Of a DNA stretch of 64,000 nt, positions 60,230 through 64,000 are shown piece after piece. The notes under the pieces are model-generated. The model was not told where the DNA came from and did not search any database. It saw only the letters and a list, made by a program, of their open reading frames with translations. Position numbers and translations under genes: made by a program. Each line of letters begins with the position of its first letter. The first letter of the stretch is position 1. Source of the DNA: Amantichitinum ursilacus (GTDB lineage Bacteria; Pseudomonadota; Gammaproteobacteria; Burkholderiales; Chitinibacteraceae). Where the stretch lies: positions 372,001 through 436,000 of the forward strand of contig NZ_LAQT01000001.1 in assembly GCF_001294205.1 (NCBI RefSeq), in the 5' to 3' direction.

Positions 60230-61843
60230 ATGCATAGCACTGCGTGGTTCAAGCAAGGACTGGCCGTTCTGGCCATGGCGACGGCGGGCTTGTTAGCCGC
60301 ATCGCCCGCTGCGCAAGCGGCGCAAACCGCCAAGCCCAATATTCTGGTCATTTTTGGTGACGACATCGGGCAGACCAATATCAGCGCCTATTCGCACGGC
60401 GTGGTCGGCTACAAAACGCCCAATATCGATCGCATGGCCAAAGAAGGCATGATGTTTACCGACTATTACGCCGAGAACAGCTGCACGGCCGGGCGCTCGT
60501 CATTTATTACCGGGCAAACGCCATTGCGTACCGGCATGTCGAAAGTGGGGGCGCCAGGCGTGGATGTGGGCCTGCAGAAGACCGACATCACCATCGCCCA
60601 GGCGCTCAAGCCGCTGGGTTATGCCACCGGCCAGTTCGGCAAAAACCATTTGGGCGACAAAGACCAGTACCTGCCCACCGCGCATGGTTTTGATGAATTC
60701 TTTGGCAACCTGTACCACCTTAACGCCGAAGAAGAACCCGAGCGTCCGTACTGGCCCAAAGATCCGGCCTTCAACAAGCAGTTTGCCCCGCGTGGCGTGA
60801 TCCACTCGTACGCTGACGGCAAGATTGAAGACACCGGCCCGCTGACCGCCAAGCGCATGGAAACCATCGACGACGAAACCACCGCCGCCGCCATCGCGTT
60901 TATGGACAAGCAGGTCAAAGCCAACACGCCGTTCTTTGTGTGGATGAACACCACGCGCATGCACGTGTTTACCCATGTGCGCCCCGAGTTCAAGGGCAAG
61001 AGCGGCATGCCGGGCAATGAGTACGCCGACGGCATGTACGAACACGATCAGGATGTGGGTAAGTTGCTGAAGGCGGTGGATGACCTGGGCATCGCCAACA
61101 ACACCATCGTGGTGTACACGACGGACAACGGCCCCAACCAGTTTAGCTGGCCTGATGCCGCCACCACGCCGTTTCGCAGCGAGAAAGACACCAACTGGGA
61201 AGGCGCTTTCCGTGTACCGGCGTTTGTACGCTGGCCGGGGCATATCCAGCCGGGCCAGGTCTCTACCGAAATGTTCTCGGGCCTGGACTGGTTTCCCACC
61301 TTGCTGGCCGCTGCGGGCGACACCGGGGTTAAAGACCGTCTGCTGAAGGGTTGGGCGCCCAAATCGGGTGGCCCGAGCTTCAAGAACCATCTGGATGGCT
61401 ATAACCAGCTGCCGTACCTGGAAGGCAAACAGCCCAAAGGCGCGCGTGACGAGTTCTATTACTTTGACGATGACGGCGTGCTGGTGGCCATGCGCTATCA
61501 GGACTGGAAGTTTGTGTTCTGCGAACAGCGCGAACCCGGCGGCATGCAGGTCTGGGCCAATCCGTTTGTTTGCCTGCGCCTGCCCAAGATATTCAACTTG
61601 CGCATGGACCCGTACGAACGCGCCGATATCGTCTCGGACCAGTATTACGACTGGCAAACCAAAAACGTTTATCTGAACGAGGTTGCCATTGCCAAGACGG
61701 CCACCTTCCTGCAGACCTTTGTGGCGTACCCGCCCAGCCAGAAACCGGCCAGCTTTAGCGTGGACCAGATCCGTGCCGGGGTGGATGCCGAAATCGAACG
61801 TAACCGTAATCGCGCCAGAGCCGTCTCTGGTGGCAAAGACTAG
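60230..61843 (+). CDS. Secreted arylsulfatase (type I sulfatase)
   Basis: 537 aa with a signal peptide (ends AAQAA). It hydrolyses sulfate esters in the periplasm or outside. Metal site DD is in IFGDDIGQTN. The formylglycine motif is CTAGR (C85, CxAxR type) followed by SSFITGQTPLRTG. Later sulfatase segments are GKNHLGDKDQYLP and YTTDNGPNQ. Start at 60230 with GGGAGA. C85 needs activation by a formylglycine-generating enzyme not in this window. A strong terminator follows. Confidence 0.92.
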   Translation: MHSTAWFKQGLAVLAMATAGLLAASPAAQAAQTAKPNILVIFGDDIGQTNISAYSHGVVGYKTPNIDRMAKEGMMFTDYYAENSCTAGRSSFITGQTPLRTGMSKVGAPGVDVGLQKTDITIAQALKPLGYATGQFGKNHLGDKDQYLPTAHGFDEFFGNLYHLNAEEEPERPYWPKDPAFNKQFAPRGVIHSYADGKIEDTGPLTAKRMETIDDETTAAAIAFMDKQVKANTPFFVWMNTTRMHVFTHVRPEFKGKSGMPGNEYADGMYEHDQDVGKLLKAVDDLGIANNTIVVYTTDNGPNQFSWPDAATTPFRSEKDTNWEGAFRVPAFVRWPGHIQPGQVSTEMFSGLDWFPTLLAAAGDTGVKDRLLKGWAPKSGGPSFKNHLDGYNQLPYLEGKQPKGARDEFYYFDDDGVLVAMRYQDWKFVFCEQREPGGMQVWANPFVCLRLPKIFNLRMDPYERADIVSDQYYDWQTKNVYLNEVAIAKTATFLQTFVAYPPSQKPASFSVDQIRAGVDAEIERNRNRARAVSGGKD

Positions 61844-61862
61844 GCTGTAGTGGCTGTAAACG

Positions 61863-61898
61863 CGGTGCGTTGCCTGAGCAGGTAACGCACCGTTTTTT
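61863..61898 (+). terminator. Rho-independent terminator of the arylsulfatase gene
   Basis: 9-bp stem CGGTGCGTT / AACGCACCG with partial inner pairing, then six T. Separates the sulfatase from the MoxR operon. Confidence 0.85.
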
Positions 61899-61929
61899 CT
61901 GGCAGAGCGCCGCGAGCGCCGGAGCGATG

Positions 61930-62907
61930 ATGAGTGCACGTGATGTGGTGTTGCAGTTGCAAACGCAGATGGCGCAATCAATCAAGGGGCAGCCGCTGCT
62001 TATCCGCCAGATTCTGATTGTCTTGCTGGCCAATGGGCATGTGCTGCTGGAAAGCCTGCCCGGCCTGGCCAAAACCCGCACCGTTAAAACGCTGGCCGCG
62101 AGCCTGGATGCCAGCATGAGCCGCATCCAGTTCACCCCCGATTTATTGCCCGCCGATATCACCGGCTCGGACATGCTGTATCAGGACAACGGCCAGAACA
62201 GCTTCCGCTTTCAGGCGGGGCCGATTTTTGGCAATTTGATATTGGCCGATGAAATCAACCGTGCGCCGGCCAAAGTGCAATCGGCCTTGCTGGAAGCGAT
62301 GGAAGAACGCCAGGTGTCCGTGGGCGGCAATACCCACGCCATGCCGGAATTGTTTATGGTGCTGGCCACGCAAAACCCGATTGAACAGGAAGGCACGTAT
62401 CCGCTGCCCGAAGCGCAGATGGACCGCTTTCTGTTCAAGATACTGGTCACTTATCCCGATGCCGCGGCCGAACTGGAGGTGCTGCGGCTGGTGCGCGCCG
62501 AAGAAGCCGGCGTTGCCGTCGCCGGTGCGCCCGCCATCGAGGCGTTGCCGCAAGCGGCGATCTTTACCGCGCGCAGCGAAGTGCACGCCATCCATGTCGC
62601 GCCCGCCATCGAACAATACATCCTTGATTTGCTGAAAGTGAGCCGCGCCCCCGCGCAACTGGATGCCGATCTGGGCCGCTGGCTGGCCGTGGGCGCCAGT
62701 CCGCGCGGTGGCATTGCGCTGGACCGTGCCGCGCGAGCGCATGCCTGGCTGGAAGGGCGCGACCATGTCACGCCCGATGATGTGCGCGCCATCGTGGCGC
62801 CCGCCTTGCGGCACCGGCTGATCTTGTCGTACGACGCGCATGCCGATGGCGTCAGCGCCGACGCGGTGCTCGACAAGCTGGTGCAGGTTGTGGCGATTCC
62901 GGCCTGA
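61930..62907 (+). CDS. MoxR-family AAA+ ATPase
   Basis: 325-aa AAA+ chaperone-like ATPase. The MoxR-type P-loop is LESLPGLAKTRTVKTLA, Walker B is LILADEINRAPAKVQSALLEAMEE, and sensor 1 is VLATQNPIEQEGTYPLPEAQMDRF. It acts with DUF58/VWA partners in complex assembly or envelope stress. Start 61930 (MSARDVV) is better spaced from GGAG than 61927. The next gene starts 7 bp after the stop. Confidence 0.92.
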   Translation: MSARDVVLQLQTQMAQSIKGQPLLIRQILIVLLANGHVLLESLPGLAKTRTVKTLAASLDASMSRIQFTPDLLPADITGSDMLYQDNGQNSFRFQAGPIFGNLILADEINRAPAKVQSALLEAMEERQVSVGGNTHAMPELFMVLATQNPIEQEGTYPLPEAQMDRFLFKILVTYPDAAAELEVLRLVRAEEAGVAVAGAPAIEALPQAAIFTARSEVHAIHVAPAIEQYILDLLKVSRAPAQLDADLGRWLAVGASPRGGIALDRAARAHAWLEGRDHVTPDDVRAIVAPALRHRLILSYDAHADGVSADAVLDKLVQVVAIPA

Positions 62908-62914
62908 GGCGGCC

Positions 62915-63895
62915 ATGCGTCACGCCTCCACCTCCGCCGCCGTCTTGCAAGCCGCCGATATCGGCAGCAGCTGGGTGGATTTGCCGTGGCTGTTGCGCCA
63001 GGAACAACGCGCGGCTGGCCTGGCCTTGCACGCCTATCGACCGCGCTCGTCCATCCTGGCTGGTCGCCAGGCTTCGCGCGTGCGCGGACGCGGGCTTAAC
63101 TTTGAAGAATTACGCGGCTATCTGCCGGGTGACGATGTACGTCATATCGACTGGAAAGCCACGCAGCGCAGCGGCAAGCCGCTGGTGCGCACCTATACCG
63201 AAGAACGTGACCGCCCCGCGCTGATCGTGCTGGACCAACGCATCAATATGTTTTTTGGCTCGCAACGCGCGCTGAAGTCGGTGGCGGCGGCCGAACTGGC
63301 GGCGCTGGCCGCCTGGTTGTCGCTGCAGTCCCATGATCGTGTCGGTGGCATCGTGTTTGAAGATGTGGCCATCCATACCATCGCGCCCTTGCGCAGTCGC
63401 CAGCGTGTGCAGGCCTTGCTGGCGCAAATTGTGCGCAGCAACCAGGCGCTGAATGCCGCCAGCAGCGCGCGCCCGCAAGACGGCCAGCTGGATAAAGCAT
63501 TGGAGGCGGCCTTGCGTGTGGCGCATCACGATCATCTGGTGTGCGTAATCAGCGATTTTGCCGACGCCAGCGGCCGCACGCGCCAGCTCTTGCGCGCGCT
63601 GGCCGAACATAACGATGTCGTCGCCGTGCTGGTGTCCGATCCGCTATTGCAAAACCTGCCCGCACGCGCCGGGCAAATGGTGCTGACTGAGGGCGAGTTG
63701 CAGATCGAACTGGATATGCGTCGCTTGCGCCAACCGGTGGAGCAGTACTTTGCGCAACGCCAGGCCGATGTCGCTGCCTTGCTGCAACGTAGCGGCGTGC
63801 CGTTGCTGCCGCTGAGCACGCATCTGGACGTGCTGGAACAACTGCGCGGCTTTATCGCCCGCAACGCCGCGCCCGCGCGCAGTGTGCCGTTATGA
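62915..63895 (+). CDS. DUF58-family protein, MoxR partner
   Basis: 326 aa with the DUF58 signature region GRGLNFEELRGYLPGDDVRHIDWKATQRSGKPLVR in pattern, followed by a VWA-like fold (ALIVLDQRINM with the MIDAS-like D). It is encoded right after the MoxR ATPase, as in MoxR-DUF58-DUF4381-VWA operons. Start 62915 after GAGGCGG. Ends in an ATGA overlap with the next gene. Confidence 0.9.
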   Translation: MRHASTSAAVLQAADIGSSWVDLPWLLRQEQRAAGLALHAYRPRSSILAGRQASRVRGRGLNFEELRGYLPGDDVRHIDWKATQRSGKPLVRTYTEERDRPALIVLDQRINMFFGSQRALKSVAAAELAALAAWLSLQSHDRVGGIVFEDVAIHTIAPLRSRQRVQALLAQIVRSNQALNAASSARPQDGQLDKALEAALRVAHHDHLVCVISDFADASGRTRQLLRALAEHNDVVAVLVSDPLLQNLPARAGQMVLTEGELQIELDMRRLRQPVEQYFAQRQADVAALLQRSGVPLLPLSTHLDVLEQLRGFIARNAAPARSVPL

Positions 63896-64000
63896 GTGCC
63901 CTGGTCCACAGCGTAGCGGCGGACCCGACGCCGGTGCCGGTGAATGCCTCGGCGGTGTTGGCGCAGTTGCAGAACGCGGCGATGCCCGCGCCGGTGCCGT
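63892..64000 (+). CDS. Start of a third MoxR-operon gene (DUF4381-like?), cut by window end
   Basis: Only 36 codons visible (MSALVHSVAADPTPVPVN...). Overlaps the DUF58 stop by 4 bp. In MoxR-DUF58 operons the next gene is usually a DUF4381 membrane protein. The visible Pro/Val-rich N-terminus is compatible but not decisive. Confidence 0.5.
   Translation, partial: MSALVHSVAADPTPVPVNASAVLAQLQNAAMPAPVP

Noticed and set aside
60500-61981. Minus-strand open frame of 493 codons opposite the arylsulfatase
   Set aside because: Antisense shadow; the sulfatase has a signal peptide, CxAxR motif and ribosome-binding site.

Overview
This 64 kb window has high, fairly uniform GC and no rRNA, tRNA, CRISPR array, integrase or transposase that I could see. 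The gene content points to a free-living Gram-negative betaproteobacterium. It includes a secreted GH18 chitinase with a CBM5/12 module, a lipoprotein GH3 beta-glucosidase, a PEP-CTERM protein, a complete galactofuranose-type sugar ABC transporter, a Fur-regulated heme operon, trehalose synthesis genes and a phosphoglycerate-mutase-like gene next to recJ. A chitin-degrading member of the Neisseriales (Chitinibacteraceae-like) fits best. That placement is inference from gene content, not from a phylogenetic marker.

Layout. 1-5.8 kb: polysaccharide degradation, with a GH3 enzyme cut by the window edge, a PEP-CTERM protein, a small unknown and the chitinase. 5.9-10.6 kb: ytfQRT-yjfF on the minus strand. 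11.2-14 kb: a disordered small protein, a Phd/PIN toxin-antitoxin pair and mntH. 14.3-17.3 kb: otsA (with an N-terminal membrane sensor-like extension) and otsB. 17.4-23.9 kb: the heme operon hemP-hmuR-hmuS-hmuT-hmuU-hmuV under a Fur box. 24-27.3 kb: an unknown, a group III truncated haemoglobin, an AhpD-like protein and a MocR regulator. 27.7-32.1 kb: a small unknown, a PGM-like protein, recJ and a secreted two-domain protein.

The accessory core is 32.2-51.6 kb. Ten tightly packed genes encode a compact, non-canonical type II secretion / type IV pilus-like machine: PilO- and PilP-like proteins, a TPR-secretin-cohesin lipoprotein, three pseudopilins, GspF, GspE, and PilM- and PilN-like proteins. 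They are followed in the same orientation by a secreted SpvB/FG-GAP/Ig-like protein of about 1630 aa and an RHS protein of about 1330 aa. The RHS protein has a variable C-terminal toxin tip, a small immunity-like gene overlapping its stop, and a decayed second immunity cassette. A nearly identical 17-18 bp sequence lies upstream of both the secretion operon and the SpvB/RHS operon. I propose that this is one functional unit: a dedicated secretion machine with its Sec-exported polymorphic-toxin cargo.

51.7-64 kb: a YdjM-like membrane protein, a secreted DUF2252 protein, an eight-heme cytochrome with TPRs, a secreted HAD phosphatase, a fused MFS/spermidine-synthase-like protein, an arylsulfatase and the start of a MoxR-DUF58 operon that runs off the window.

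A family of 100-120 bp inverted-repeat elements (ends GCATAGGGTGGG) occurs three times, each within about 10 bp of a stop codon. Intrinsic terminators, a Fur box, a LacI-type operator and several palindromes are also marked.
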